Shown: in pieces, positions 14,030-23,541 of the stretch
Layout of the letters: every line of letters starts with the position of its first letter
How positions within the stretch are numbered: the first letter of the stretch is position 1
Source of the DNA: CAWFNW01 sp963817405
GTDB lineage: Bacteria > Actinomycetota > Coriobacteriia > Anaerosomatales > Anaerosomataceae
Length of the DNA: 64,000 nucleotides
NCBI GenBank assembly: GCA_963817405.1
Contig: CAWFNW010000003.1
Location: 558,001-622,000 of the forward strand
Direction of reading: 5' to 3'
Made by a program: the position numbers and the translations under genes
The notes under the pieces: model-generated
Databases searched by the model: none
Seen by the model: the letters and a program-made list of their open reading frames with translations, nothing else
What the model was told of the DNA's origin: nothing

Positions 14030-15256
14030 GTGAGCAAAGAGAAGGTCGTTCTCGCGTACTCCGGCGGACTGGACACCTCGGTCGCCATTCAATGGCTGCG
14101 CGAACACAAGGACGTCGATGTCATCGCGCTTGCGATCGACGTGGGCCAGGAGCGGCAGGACCTGGAGGTCGTGCGCCGGAAGGCCCTGACGATCGGCGCC
14201 ATCGAGTCCGTCGTGAAGGACGTCCGCGAGGAGTACGTGGAGGAGTTCCTCGCCAAGGCGCTCCGTGCGAATGCGCTGTACGAGAACAAGTACCCGCTGC
14301 TCTCGGCCATGTCCCGTCCTATCATCGTGAAGCACCTCGTGGAAGAGGCGCACCGGCATCAGGCGCGCTTCATCGCGCACGGCTGCACCGGCAAGGGGAA
14401 CGACCAGGTGCGCTTCGAGGTGGGCATCGCTGCTCTCGATCCCGACTTGACGGTGCTCGCGCCGGTGCGCGAGTGGGAACTCAAGACGCGCGAGCAGGAG
14501 ATGGAGTACGCCGAGCGGTGCGGTATTCCGGTGCCGACCACGAAGGCGAGCCCGTACTCGATCGACGACAACCTCTGGGGTCGCGCCATCGAGTGCGGCG
14601 TGCTCGAGGACCCCTGGGTCGAGCCGCCCGCGGACATCTACACGCTTACGGCGGACTCCCGCGGCGCCGCATGCGACGAGGCCGAATACGCCGAGATCAC
14701 CTTCGAGCAGGGGCTGCCGATCGCGCTCGACGGCGAGGTCATGAGCTTCCACGAGATCATCAATGCCATGAACGATCTCGCCGGCAAGCACGGCTTCGGC
14801 CGCATCGACATGATCGAGAACCGCCTCATCGGCGTGAAGAGCCGCGAGATCTACGAGGTGCCGGGCGCACTCACGCTCATCACCGCGCACAAGGCGCTCG
14901 AGGACCTGTGCCTGGAGCGCGAAGTCCTGCACTACAAGCTCGGCGTCGAGCAGAAGTGGGCCGAGCTCGTGTACAACGGCATGTGGTTCTCCCCGCTTAA
15001 GGAAGCGCTCGACGGCTTCATCGACACCACACAACAGCTCGTCTCCGGCGATGTCCGCTTGCGGTTCTTCAAGGGCTCATGCGTGACGGTCGGTCGCCGT
15101 AGCCCCTACTCGCTCTACGACTACAACCTCGCCACCTACGACGCGGCGGACACGTTCGACCATGCGGCCGCCAAGGGCTTCATCGACCTGTGGGGACTCC
15201 CCACGAGGGTGTGGGCTCGTCAGCGCCGCAAGGTCGGCAAGGAAGGGGAGGTCTAA
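14030..15256 (+). CDS. argG: Argininosuccinate synthase
   Basis: Joins citrulline and aspartate using ATP. The protein has 408 residues. The PP-loop is AYSGGLDTSV (9-18), followed by HGCTGKGNDQVRFE, TKASPYSIDDNLWGRAIECG and IGVKSREIYEVPGA. The start is GTG after AAAGGCGG. It is 27 bases downstream of argR. A small TatA-like gene begins three bases after the stop, and argH comes next. Confidence 0.97.
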   Translation: MSKEKVVLAYSGGLDTSVAIQWLREHKDVDVIALAIDVGQERQDLEVVRRKALTIGAIESVVKDVREEYVEEFLAKALRANALYENKYPLLSAMSRPIIVKHLVEEAHRHQARFIAHGCTGKGNDQVRFEVGIAALDPDLTVLAPVREWELKTREQEMEYAERCGIPVPTTKASPYSIDDNLWGRAIECGVLEDPWVEPPADIYTLTADSRGAACDEAEYAEITFEQGLPIALDGEVMSFHEIINAMNDLAGKHGFGRIDMIENRLIGVKSREIYEVPGALTLITAHKALEDLCLEREVLHYKLGVEQKWAELVYNGMWFSPLKEALDGFIDTTQQLVSGDVRLRFFKGSCVTVGRRSPYSLYDYNLATYDAADTFDHAAAKGFIDLWGLPTRVWARQRRKVGKEGEV

Positions 15257-15259
15257 GTC

Positions 15260-15487
15260 GTGTTCGGTATCGGCGGTGCGGAGTGGCTGCTCATCGCAGC
15301 GGTGGCAATCTTCATGCTCGCCCCGGGTGCGCTCGTCTTCTGGCTCGGGTACCTCACCGGGAAGAACGCGGCGCTTCGCGTCGAAAGACCGGTCCCAGAC
15401 GAGGATGACGTCGTTCCTCCCGCGAAGCCGAAGGTCCGCATTGCGCAGGGCGACCCCGATGTGACTGATGATGATGCCGATGACTGA
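15260..15487 (+). CDS. TatA-like small membrane protein
   Basis: A 75-residue protein with GTG start. The N-terminus MFGIGGAEWLLIAAVAIFMLAPGAL closely resembles the transmembrane start of TatA/TatB (MFGIG.pEll....ll.fGp), with a helix at about 7-33. The amphipathic helix that should follow in TatA is replaced by a short polar stretch and an acidic, Asp-rich tail (DPDVTDDDADD). So it may be a divergent Tat component or an unrelated single-span protein; function is unknown. It lies between argG and argH, starting three bases after argG and overlapping the argH start, so it is co-transcribed. Confidence 0.7.
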   Translation: MFGIGGAEWLLIAAVAIFMLAPGALVFWLGYLTGKNAALRVERPVPDEDDVVPPAKPKVRIAQGDPDVTDDDADD

Positions 15488-16904
15488 GGACCCACGGAAG
15501 CGCGCGACGCCGTGGGGCGGCCGCTTCGAACACACGCAGGGCGCGTTTCAGCACGACTTCGGCGCGTCGCTCAACGTGGACCGCCGGCTGTATGCCGAGG
15601 ACATCGCCGGCTCGATCGCGCATGCGCGGATGCTCGCGCACCAAGGCGTGCTGAGGCCCGAAGACGCCGAGGCGATCGAGCACGGACTTCACGACATCCT
15701 CGTTGACATCGAGGCTGGGAGCTTCGCGTTCGATCCCGCGGATGAGGACATCCATATGTCGATCGAGGCTGAGCTTACCCGCCGCATCGGGGATGCCGGT
15801 AAGCGGCTGCACACCGGTCGCTCACGAAACGACCAGGTGGCTACCGATATGCGGCTACACCTGAAGCGCGAGGCGCTCCGGCTCCTGTGCGCTGTCGATG
15901 CGGTCCGGGCCGTCATCCTCGCACGCGCCGAGCAACATGTCGGCGTCGTGCTGCCGGGCTACACGCACCTGCAAAAGGCACAGCCGGTCCTGTTCAGCCA
16001 TCACCTGCTTGCGTATGCGTGGATGCTCACGCGCGACGCTCGCCGGCTGCGCGCGGCGTACGAGGCTGCCGATGCGTCGCCTCTCGGGAGCGCTGCCCTC
16101 GCCGGTACCACGTTCCCGCTCGACCGGCGCGGGGTCGCCGACGAACTGGGCTTCGCCTCGGTCATCCCGAACTCGATGGACGCCGTGTCCGACCGCGACT
16201 TTCTCGTCGACCTCACGTATGCCTGCACGCTCGGTATGGTCCACCTCTCGCGTCTCGCCGAGGAACTCATCCTCTGGTCGACGGAGGAGTTCGGCTTCAT
16301 CACGCTCGACGACGTCTGGTCGACCGGCTCGAGCATCATGCCACAGAAGAAGAACCCCGACTTCGCCGAGCTCGTACGTGGGAAGACAGGCCGTGTGGTC
16401 GGCGACCTCACCGCGATCCTCGTGACGCTCAAGGGGTTACCGCTCGCGTACAACAAGGACCTGCAGGAGGACAAGGAGCCCGCGTTCGATGCGATCGACA
16501 CCTACGCCGACTCGCTTGTCGCCATCGAAGGCATGCTCGCCACCATGCGCGTCAACACGGAGCGGATGCGCGCCGGCGCCGAGGGCGGCTTCATGGCCGC
16601 GACGGACCTCGCCGACTACCTCGCGTCGCACGGCGTGCCCTTCCGCGAGGCGCACGAGATCGTGGGCTCGCTCGTGCTCGCGTGCGAACGCTCTGGACGC
16701 ACGCTTATCGAGCTCACGCCCGACGAGCTCACTGCCGCGTCGCCGGCGTTCGGCGACGACGCGCGAGCCGTGCTCGACACCGAGGCCACGGTGGCCCGCA
16801 GAATGACCGAGGGGGGGACGGCACACAGTCGGGTGCGCGAGCAGCTGGCGCTCCAGCGCGAGACGCTCGCCGCAGACCAGGTGTGGAGCGACGAGCGCGC
16901 TTAG
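15468..16904 (+). CDS. argH: Argininosuccinate lyase
   Basis: Last arginine step: splits argininosuccinate into arginine and fumarate. About 478 residues. ATPWGGRF near the start, HTGRSRNDQVATDMRL, the fumarase-superfamily signature GSSIMPQKKNPDFAELVRGK with its catalytic Ser, and YNKDLQEDKEP are all present. Four in-frame ATGs occur at 15468, 15471, 15474 and 15480. The last gives MTEDPRKR and may be the real start; all overlap the TatA-like gene. Confidence 0.96.
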   Translation: MMMPMTEDPRKRATPWGGRFEHTQGAFQHDFGASLNVDRRLYAEDIAGSIAHARMLAHQGVLRPEDAEAIEHGLHDILVDIEAGSFAFDPADEDIHMSIEAELTRRIGDAGKRLHTGRSRNDQVATDMRLHLKREALRLLCAVDAVRAVILARAEQHVGVVLPGYTHLQKAQPVLFSHHLLAYAWMLTRDARRLRAAYEAADASPLGSAALAGTTFPLDRRGVADELGFASVIPNSMDAVSDRDFLVDLTYACTLGMVHLSRLAEELILWSTEEFGFITLDDVWSTGSSIMPQKKNPDFAELVRGKTGRVVGDLTAILVTLKGLPLAYNKDLQEDKEPAFDAIDTYADSLVAIEGMLATMRVNTERMRAGAEGGFMAATDLADYLASHGVPFREAHEIVGSLVLACERSGRTLIELTPDELTAASPAFGDDARAVLDTEATVARRMTEGGTAHSRVREQLALQRETLAADQVWSDERA

Positions 16905-16972
16905 GGCCTGCCGTGCGGCGTGCCGAACGCCGTGCCCGATGTACTCGTAGCCTGTGCCGTGAAGGGGCTTCG

Positions 16973-17662
16973 GTGGACCGCTTCGGATTCGACAATCGCA
17001 TCCTGCTTCCGGCGTCGTTCTTCGCTCGCGACACTGTAACCGTCGCGCGCGACGTGCTCGGCAAGGTGCTGGTGAGCCGCGCGGGTGGGGTCCTCACGGG
17101 CGGCCGAATCGTGGAGGCCGAGGCGTACCTCGGAAACGACGACCCCGGCTCGCACGCCGCGACCAAGGGCATCACGAAGCGGAACGCGGTCATGTACGGC
17201 CCGCCAGGCTGCGCGTACGTGTACTTCACCTACGGGAACCACCACATGCTGAATCTCGTGACCGAGGAAGCGGGGACCGCGGGGGCGGTGCTGATACGGG
17301 CGATCGAACCGCAGCTCGGAACAGATGAAATGGCGCGGCGGCGCGGCGGGCGCTCGTTGCGCGAGCTCGCGAACGGGCCGGGCAAGGTTGCGCAAGCGCT
17401 CGGGCTTGACCTGACGGACAATGGGAGCGTGCTCGGCAGAGGGCGGGTCGCGGTCTTCGACGCGCCACCGCCGGGAGAACCGCTGGCCGTGAGCGGGCGG
17501 ATCGGCTTGACGGTGGGGCACGAACGCACGCTGAGGTTCTACCTCGAAGGGAACGAACACGTATCGAGAGGGAGAACGGGGCCGCCGCGCACGGCGGGGC
17601 TGACCGGTCTCAAGGACGGGGCGCGCGCGCAGGGCGCGGGCAGACGGAAGGACGATGCATGA
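16973..17662 (+). CDS. mpg: 3-methyladenine DNA glycosylase (AAG family)
   Basis: Removes alkylated purines from DNA. The protein has 229 residues, slightly long for the bacterial family because of a basic C-terminal tail. RDVLGKVLVSR, GRIVEAEAYLGNDDPGSHA (with the catalytic Glu in EAEAY), RNAVMYGPPGCAYVYFTYGNHHMLN, and NGPGKVAQALGL are AAG blocks. I chose the GTG at 16973 after GAAGGGG; the frame stays open far upstream only as a shadow of argH. Four-base overlap (ATGA) with the next gene. Confidence 0.93.
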   Translation: MDRFGFDNRILLPASFFARDTVTVARDVLGKVLVSRAGGVLTGGRIVEAEAYLGNDDPGSHAATKGITKRNAVMYGPPGCAYVYFTYGNHHMLNLVTEEAGTAGAVLIRAIEPQLGTDEMARRRGGRSLRELANGPGKVAQALGLDLTDNGSVLGRGRVAVFDAPPPGEPLAVSGRIGLTVGHERTLRFYLEGNEHVSRGRTGPPRTAGLTGLKDGARAQGAGRRKDDA

Positions 17663-18615
17663 GACTGGGAGCGATCTACCGCGCTGCTGTCGACAAGGGG
17701 ATGCGCGAGGATGCGCGAAGCGCGGAGGAGCTGCAGCAGGTGCTCGACAAGGCGCGCAGAGAGTACGAGAAGCTCGACGAGGCCGACAAGGAGTTCTTCG
17801 ACCGTGAGCGGTTCGAGAACCCCTACTCCGACACGCGAATCTGCGCGGGCGATCCGGACCAAGAGATCCGTGGCCTCGTCGTGGGCATCGACATGGAGGT
17901 CGGGGAGGTGCTTCTCGCCGACCGGCTGCGCGAGAAGGGCGCCCCGATCGACCTGATCTTCGCGCACCACCCGGAGGGTCCGGGCTACGCGAACCTGCAC
18001 GAGGTGATGTACATGCAGGCGGACCTGTGGGCCGCCCAGGGCGTGAACATCGCCGCGGCTGACGCGCTCATCGCGCCGCGCGCCGAAGAGATCAGGCGCC
18101 GCATCCTGCCGGTCAACCACTACCGTGCGATTGACGCGGCTCGGCTGCTCGGCTTCGCGTCCATGTCGTGCCACACGCCGGCTGACAACAGCGTCAACGC
18201 GTTTGTCCAGCGGCACATCGAGGCTGAGGCGCCCCGCACGCTCGACGATCTCGTGAAGTCGCTGCGGAAGATCCCCGAGTACGCGGACGCGGCCAAGAAG
18301 GGCTATGGCCCGCTGATCGTCCAAGGCACCGGGTCGCACCGGTGCGGAACGATGGTGGTTGACATGACCGGCGGCACCGAAGGGCCGGAGGCTGCCCTCG
18401 ACAAGCTCGCGGCGGCAGGAGTCGGCACGCTTGTCGGCATGCACTACTCGGAGGAGCACCGCAAGCACGCCGAGGAGCTGAAGCTCAATCTCGTCATCGC
18501 CGGTCACGTGTCGTCGGACACGCTCGGCATGAACCTCGTCCTCGACGAGATCGAGCCGAAGAGCGTCGAGGTCATCTGCATGTCGGGCATGATCAGGGTA
18601 CGGCGCTACCAGTAG
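17659..18615 (+). CDS. NIF3 family protein
   Basis: Member of the NIF3 / GTP cyclohydrolase I type 2-like family: widespread dinuclear-metal proteins of uncertain role. The protein has 318 residues. Metal-ligand blocks are AHHPEGPG, SCHTPADN and an acidic TGGTEG/GSHRCGTMVVDMTGG region, followed by GMHYSEEH and VIAGHVSSDTLGMN. An N-terminal helical extension of about 70 residues precedes the core. Last gene of the arginine transcription unit, coupled to mpg. Confidence 0.85.
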   Translation: MRLGAIYRAAVDKGMREDARSAEELQQVLDKARREYEKLDEADKEFFDRERFENPYSDTRICAGDPDQEIRGLVVGIDMEVGEVLLADRLREKGAPIDLIFAHHPEGPGYANLHEVMYMQADLWAAQGVNIAAADALIAPRAEEIRRRILPVNHYRAIDAARLLGFASMSCHTPADNSVNAFVQRHIEAEAPRTLDDLVKSLRKIPEYADAAKKGYGPLIVQGTGSHRCGTMVVDMTGGTEGPEAALDKLAAAGVGTLVGMHYSEEHRKHAEELKLNLVIAGHVSSDTLGMNLVLDEIEPKSVEVICMSGMIRVRRYQ

Positions 18616-18670
18616 AGGCCCGCGCGCACGCGGCCGCTCTTCAGGGCCAATCTGTTCGGGTGGCAGGAAT

Positions 18671-18702
18671 GAAGAAGGCCCGGCAGGAGCGGGGCCTTCT
18701 TC
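18671..18702. terminator. Bidirectional terminator between the arginine unit and a PBP gene
   Basis: GAAGAAGGCCC (18671-18681) pairs with GGGCCTTCTTC (18692-18702). It lies between two convergent genes and ends one base from the PBP stop. The A- and T-rich arm ends give a T-tract in both directions. Confidence 0.85.
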
Positions 18703-18703
18703 A

Positions 18704-20911
18704 TCACGGCTTCGGCGGATTGACCGTCCCCGTCGTGTCCGGCGGCGGGGGTGGCGGCGGATTCGGGTCCTTGCCCTTGGACACCACAATGGTGATGGTC
18801 GCACCGGTCTTGATGCTGGCGCCCGCCGCAGGGCTTTGGGAGATGACGATGCCCGAGGCCACCGTATCGCTGTAGGCGCGGCTGACAGACAGTATGTACG
18901 TCTCGCCCAAAGTGGCCAGCGTCCGGATCGCGTCCTTGGCGGCGGCCTCTGTGAGCCCGACGAGCTTCGCTGCCCTGAGGTTGGGAACGTCCCATGCTTT
19001 CTTCCACGTATACTTGGGCGCCTTCGCCTTCTTGAAGTCGAGCTTCGGCTCGTTCTTGAGCGCCTTGATCATGAAGTCGTGCCAGATGGGTGCTCCGAAC
19101 GTGCCGCCGAACGCTCGGCGCCCGTGCACGTTGTTCATCGGACGCTCGGGCGTATAGCCCATCCACACCGCTGCGGCGAGTTGCGGCGTGTAGCCCACAA
19201 ACCACGCATCGCGATAGTCTTGGCTTGTCCCGGTCTTGCCCGCAGCCGGCCGGCCTATCTGTGCGCGCGTGGCAGTCCCACCCGAAATGACGCCCTTCAG
19301 GATCGTGGTTGCGGCGTACGCGATCTCGGGATCGACCACCTGCTTGCTCGTGGGCTTGGCCTCGAAGATCGTCTCGCCCTTCGAGTCAATGATCTTTGTG
19401 ATGGCGATCGGGTCGTAGTGCCGGCCTTCGTTCGCGAGCGTGCCGAATGCAGACGCCATCTCGAGCGGGCTGACTCCCTGGGTGCCGAGGGTGATCGACA
19501 GCACGGGCTGCAGCTTGCTCGTGATGCCCATCCGGTTGGCGGTCTCCGCGATGGCCTTGCCACCGAGTTCCTTGGCAAGGCGGGCAAAGGCGGTGTTCAC
19601 GGACCCGACCGTCGCCTGCTGCAGCGTGATGTACCCTTTGCCGCCGCCGCCTTCAGCGTTGCGGACGATCCACGGCTTGGCGCCGGTCTTGATAATGGCG
19701 GGTACTGAGGAGTCGAGGCGGCGGTGGGGCGGCATGCCCGATTCGAGGGCGGTAACCAGCGTGAATACCTTGAACGACGAGCCCGCCTGGCGTTTGGCCT
19801 GTGTCGCGAAGTTGAACTTGTTCGTCTTCCAGTCGCGGCCCCCCACGAGCGCCTTGATGTAGCCGTTGCGCGGGTCCACGGCGACGAGCGCCGCATCCGG
19901 GTCGTTCTTCTTGTTGAGCACGCCGGTGACAGCCTTCTCGGCGTACGTCTGCAGGGTGGTATCGAGCGTCGTGTACACCTTCAAGCCACCCTTGAACACG
20001 AGGCCGGTGCCGTACTCGTCTTGGAGGAGCTTCTTCACATGGGCGACGAAGTACGGCGCCGAGTACACGCCCTGCTCGGCGAGTTCCGGCGCCCGCTGCA
20101 GCTTCGGCTCCTCGAGCCTGGCGGCGTCGTACTCGGCCTGGCTGATGGCGCCGTTCTCGAGCATCTTGGCGAGCACCCACTGACGGCGACCGATGGCGCC
20201 ATCAAGGTTCGTGTACGGCGAGAGGCGGCTCGGCTGCTGAGGGAGTCCGGCAAGGAGCGCGGCCTCGGCCACCGTGAGGTCGGCGACGTGCTTGCCGAAG
20301 AAGGTGAGCGCTGCGGACTCGGCACCGTAAGCGCCCTCACCGAAGTAGACGGTGTTGAGGTACATGCTGAGGATCTCGCCCTTCGAGTGCTGCCGCTCAA
20401 GTTCCATCGCCAGCCAGGCCTCGCGTACTTTTCGGCGATAGCTGATCTCAAAACGCTCATCTGCGAGCACAGTGTTGCGGATGAACTGCTGCGTGAGCGT
20501 TGAGGCGCCCTCGCGGCGGCCGGTTGCGGCGTTCGTGATGACCGCGCGCACGAGTCCGACGAAGTCGACGCCGTTGTGCTCGTAGAAGCGTTCATCTTCC
20601 ACGGCCACCACGGCCTTGAGCAGGTACGGCGAGATCTTGTCCAGGCCTACGACTTGACGGTTCTCGAGGTAGAGGTTCGCAAGGAGCTTCTCATCGGCCG
20701 AGTAGACGCGTGTGGTCTGCGGGACGGTGAACACCGTCGGATCGGCGATATCGGGGAGGTCGGCCGTCCAGCTGTCGATGAGGGCGGCGCCGCTCGCGAC
20801 ACCCGCGATCGCGAGCACGATGACGAGCAGGATGGCGAGCCCGCAGCCCCCGACCAAGAGCTTTGGTCCCGCGTGCGTCTTGTGGCGACGATTCCGGGTT
20901 CGTGCGGACAT
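18704..20911 (-). CDS. Class A penicillin-binding protein with PASTA domain
   Basis: Bifunctional peptidoglycan glycosyltransferase/transpeptidase, 735 residues. A membrane anchor spans about 17-42. The GT51 domain has VEDERFYEHNGVD (catalytic Glu105), GASTLTQQ and YLNTVYFGEGAYG. The transpeptidase has SSFK (Ser378, Lys381), SVNTAF (SxN) and KTGTSQ near residue 550. One PASTA domain (about 635-700) is followed by a Pro-rich end (PNPPPPPPPDTTG). It polymerises and cross-links cell wall outside the membrane; PASTA may sense wall fragments or beta-lactams. A second class A PBP lies at 23529-26201. Confidence 0.95.
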   Translation of the reverse strand: MSARTRNRRHKTHAGPKLLVGGCGLAILLVIVLAIAGVASGAALIDSWTADLPDIADPTVFTVPQTTRVYSADEKLLANLYLENRQVVGLDKISPYLLKAVVAVEDERFYEHNGVDFVGLVRAVITNAATGRREGASTLTQQFIRNTVLADERFEISYRRKVREAWLAMELERQHSKGEILSMYLNTVYFGEGAYGAESAALTFFGKHVADLTVAEAALLAGLPQQPSRLSPYTNLDGAIGRRQWVLAKMLENGAISQAEYDAARLEEPKLQRAPELAEQGVYSAPYFVAHVKKLLQDEYGTGLVFKGGLKVYTTLDTTLQTYAEKAVTGVLNKKNDPDAALVAVDPRNGYIKALVGGRDWKTNKFNFATQAKRQAGSSFKVFTLVTALESGMPPHRRLDSSVPAIIKTGAKPWIVRNAEGGGGKGYITLQQATVGSVNTAFARLAKELGGKAIAETANRMGITSKLQPVLSITLGTQGVSPLEMASAFGTLANEGRHYDPIAITKIIDSKGETIFEAKPTSKQVVDPEIAYAATTILKGVISGGTATRAQIGRPAAGKTGTSQDYRDAWFVGYTPQLAAAVWMGYTPERPMNNVHGRRAFGGTFGAPIWHDFMIKALKNEPKLDFKKAKAPKYTWKKAWDVPNLRAAKLVGLTEAAAKDAIRTLATLGETYILSVSRAYSDTVASGIVISQSPAAGASIKTGATITIVVSKGKDPNPPPPPPPDTTGTVNPPKP

Positions 20912-21027
20912 GGCGGTCCTTTCCGTCGCCCGCCATTGTCGCCTAGGACCGTGCCCCCTGACCAGCGAGTACGCGGCGCCGTTGATGAATAGTCGTTTGG
21001 TCTCGCGTTCAGGCGCAGGGTGCGGTG

Positions 21028-21033
21028 TATACT
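21028..21033 (+). promoter_or_regulatory. -10 box of the U32 peptidase gene
   Basis: TATACT at 21028-21033 puts transcription start near 21040, upstream of the ATG at 21094. It also rules out the in-frame ATG at 21025 as translation start. Confidence 0.5.
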
Positions 21034-21093
21034 ACTCCGGCCGCTGCCCGCCCGTTTTACGCGAGGCGGCACGTCCACAGGAAGGATCGCGCG

Positions 21094-23508
21094 ATGACGG
21101 AGCCGGTGCCCCCACGTGCCGTGGAGTTGCTTGCTCCAGCCGGGAGCGAAGCGGCGCTCATCGCTGCCGTGAACAACGGCGCGGACGCGGTCTACGTGGG
21201 CCTGCGTGAGCTCAACGCGCGCCGTGGCGCGGACAACCTCGACCTCGAGGGCCTTGAGCGCGCGTGCCGTTTCGCCCACCTGAGAGGCGTGCGGGTCTAT
21301 CTCACGGCCAACATCCTTATCATGCCTGAGGAGCTTCCCGGCGCGCTCGCCATGGTAGACGCAGGATGGGCGGCGGGCGTCGATGCCGTGATCGTCCAGG
21401 ACCTCGGCCTCATGCGCTCCGTCAGGCAAGCGCTTCCCGAGGTACGTATGCACGCCTCTACGCAGATCAACGCTCATGCCCCGGATACGGTCGATGTGTT
21501 CGCGTCTCTTGGCGTGTCTCGCGTGACCCTCGCGAGGGAAGTGCCGCTCGCCGGTATCGCCGCAATCGTCGATGCGTCACCGGTGGAGATCGAGAGTTTC
21601 GTGCACGGAGCGCTCTGCTACTGCTACTCGGGACAGTGCCTGATGTCGTCAGCGATCGGCGGGCGTTCGGCGAACCGCGGGCTCTGCGCGCAACCCTGCA
21701 GGCTTCCGTACACCCTTGTCGGCGATGGCGGCGAAGCCGAAGTTCCCGGACGCCACCTGCTCTCACCCAAGGATCTCGCCGGCATAGCCCATCTGCCCGC
21801 CCTCATCGCGTCCGGCGTCGCGGCGCTCAAGATCGAGGGGCGGATGAAGGCGCCCGAGTACGTGGCGGTCGTGACGCACGTGTACCGCGCAGCGCTGGAC
21901 CGCGCGCTCGCAGCGCCAGACACGTTTGCGGTGACCGATGCCGAGTGGGCACTGCTGGGCGAAGCGTTCAGCCGCGGCTTCACCGACGACTACCTCGTCG
22001 GCGAGAGCGGCAACGAGCTCATGAGCTACCAGCGTCCGAACAATCGCGGCGTCCTGGTCGGGCGCGTGACCGCGGCCGGCGACGCCTGGGCCGAGCTTGC
22101 GCTCGAGCGGGCGCTCGACGCCGAAGACACCATCGAGATCTGGACCGGCCGGGGCCGGACCGGGCAGCGGGTGGGCGAGCTCACGGTCGACGAGCATGCG
22201 CGCTCGAGCGCACCGGCGGGCAGCCGAGTACGTCTCACGCTGGCCGAGCGGGTGGCTGAGGGAGACCGCGTCTTCCGGGTCGCGCACGCAACGATTCTCT
22301 CTGCCGCACGACGGACGTTCGAAGGCTCGGGAATCTCGGAGGTACGTGCAACGCCCGTGGTACTGGGCGTCGAGCTGCACATCGGTCAGCCGCTTCGCGT
22401 GACGGCGACCGCCGGTGGCGCGAGCGCGTCTGCGGAGGGGCCGGTCGTCGAGCCGGCACGCACGAAGGCGGTCACCATCGACGAGGTCGTCGACCAAGTC
22501 GGCAGGCTCGGCGGGAGCGGCTACGAAGCCGAGCGCTGGGACGTCGACCTCGATCACGGCGTCGGCATTGGCTTCTCCGCGCTCCATCACGCGCGCCGCG
22601 ACGCGCTCACAGCACTCGACGCGGCGCGGCTGCGGCCTTGGGCCGATCGGGCGGCGCGCAACCCTGCACTGCCGCAGCCGCCCGCGCCCGCCCGCTCGGC
22701 AGCCCGCGTCGAGGTGGTCGTCTCGGTCCCGAATCTCGAGCTGGCGCGGGCCGCGCTCGAGGCGGGCGCGGCGAGCGCGCTCCTGCGCGTCACAGCAGCC
22801 GACGACGTGGAGGCGCTGCCGGACCGCGTCGAGGCGCTGCTGCCGCGGATCGCGACCGGAGACGAGGCCGCGAAGCTCCTCGGCTGGGCGCGGGCGGGGG
22901 GCCATGTCACGGCTGGAACGCTCGGCGCGCTGCGAGACGCCGCCTCACTGGGCGCGACCGTGGCAGCCGACTGGACGCTCAACACGACGAATGCGTGGTC
23001 GGCAGCTACGTTGGACGACCTCGGTGCTCGCATGGTCTGGGCCTCACCGGAGCTCTCGGGTCGGCGGCTCAGGGCCCTCGCGGAGGCGTCGCCGGTGCCG
23101 GTCGGCGTGCTTGTCTTCGGCCGCCTTGAACTGATGGTTGCCGAGCACTGCGTGCTTCGCGCGATCGGTCCCTGCGATCGGCGATGTGACCGGTGTGCCC
23201 GGCGTGCCGGGAGATGGGTGCTTCGCGACCAGAAGGGCTACGAGTTCCCAGTCGCAACGGACCGCTCGGGTCGCGCCCACATCGCCAACTCAGTGACGCT
23301 TGACCTGACGCGCGCGCTCGACGAGGTTCTGGCGGCAGGCGTGAGTGCGGTCCGGATCGAGATCACGGACGAACCTGCGTCCGAGGTCGCGCGGGTTGTG
23401 CGTGCGATTGTCAGCGCGGTCGAGTCGGTGGCAGCGGGTGTCGCTCCGCCGGCAGAGTCGGTGGTATCACCCGCAACGAGCGGGCACTTCTTCCGCGGCG
23501 TACGCTGA
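21094..23508 (+). CDS. U32 family peptidase with DUF3656 domain
   Basis: Protein of 804 residues of the U32 collagenase-like family, which includes RlhA and TrhP; those modify RNA rather than cut protein. The N-terminal U32 domain (about 1-300) has ELLAPAGSEAALIAAVNNGADAVYVG, HASTQINAHAPD, the signature ESFVHGALCYCYSGQC, and a Cys set (CYCYSGQC, GLCAQPCR) that can hold an Fe-S cluster. DUF3656-like and second Cys motifs (CDRRCDRCARRAGRW) follow near residue 695. The start at 21094 follows AGGAAGG. A role in rRNA/tRNA hydroxylation is more likely than proteolysis, but is inference. Confidence 0.88.
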   Translation: MTEPVPPRAVELLAPAGSEAALIAAVNNGADAVYVGLRELNARRGADNLDLEGLERACRFAHLRGVRVYLTANILIMPEELPGALAMVDAGWAAGVDAVIVQDLGLMRSVRQALPEVRMHASTQINAHAPDTVDVFASLGVSRVTLAREVPLAGIAAIVDASPVEIESFVHGALCYCYSGQCLMSSAIGGRSANRGLCAQPCRLPYTLVGDGGEAEVPGRHLLSPKDLAGIAHLPALIASGVAALKIEGRMKAPEYVAVVTHVYRAALDRALAAPDTFAVTDAEWALLGEAFSRGFTDDYLVGESGNELMSYQRPNNRGVLVGRVTAAGDAWAELALERALDAEDTIEIWTGRGRTGQRVGELTVDEHARSSAPAGSRVRLTLAERVAEGDRVFRVAHATILSAARRTFEGSGISEVRATPVVLGVELHIGQPLRVTATAGGASASAEGPVVEPARTKAVTIDEVVDQVGRLGGSGYEAERWDVDLDHGVGIGFSALHHARRDALTALDAARLRPWADRAARNPALPQPPAPARSAARVEVVVSVPNLELARAALEAGAASALLRVTAADDVEALPDRVEALLPRIATGDEAAKLLGWARAGGHVTAGTLGALRDAASLGATVAADWTLNTTNAWSAATLDDLGARMVWASPELSGRRLRALAEASPVPVGVLVFGRLELMVAEHCVLRAIGPCDRRCDRCARRAGRWVLRDQKGYEFPVATDRSGRAHIANSVTLDLTRALDEVLAAGVSAVRIEITDEPASEVARVVRAIVSAVESVAAGVAPPAESVVSPATSGHFFRGVR

Positions 23509-23516
23509 CCCGCGGC

Positions 23517-23541
23517 GCAGGTCCGGTTCTACCGGACCTGC
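23517..23541. terminator. Bidirectional terminator, U32 / PBP
   Basis: GCAGGTCCGG (23517-23526) pairs perfectly with CCGGACCTGC (23532-23541) around the loop TTCTA. It serves the convergent U32 and PBP genes. The TAG stop of the PBP gene (minus strand, 23529-23531) lies inside the loop. Confidence 0.8.

Noticed and set aside
12740..15034. A 764-codon open frame on the minus strand opposite argF, argR and argG
   Set aside because: It is opposite three genes with clear homology, its translation has low complexity rich in Arg, His and Asp, and such shadows are expected at this GC content.
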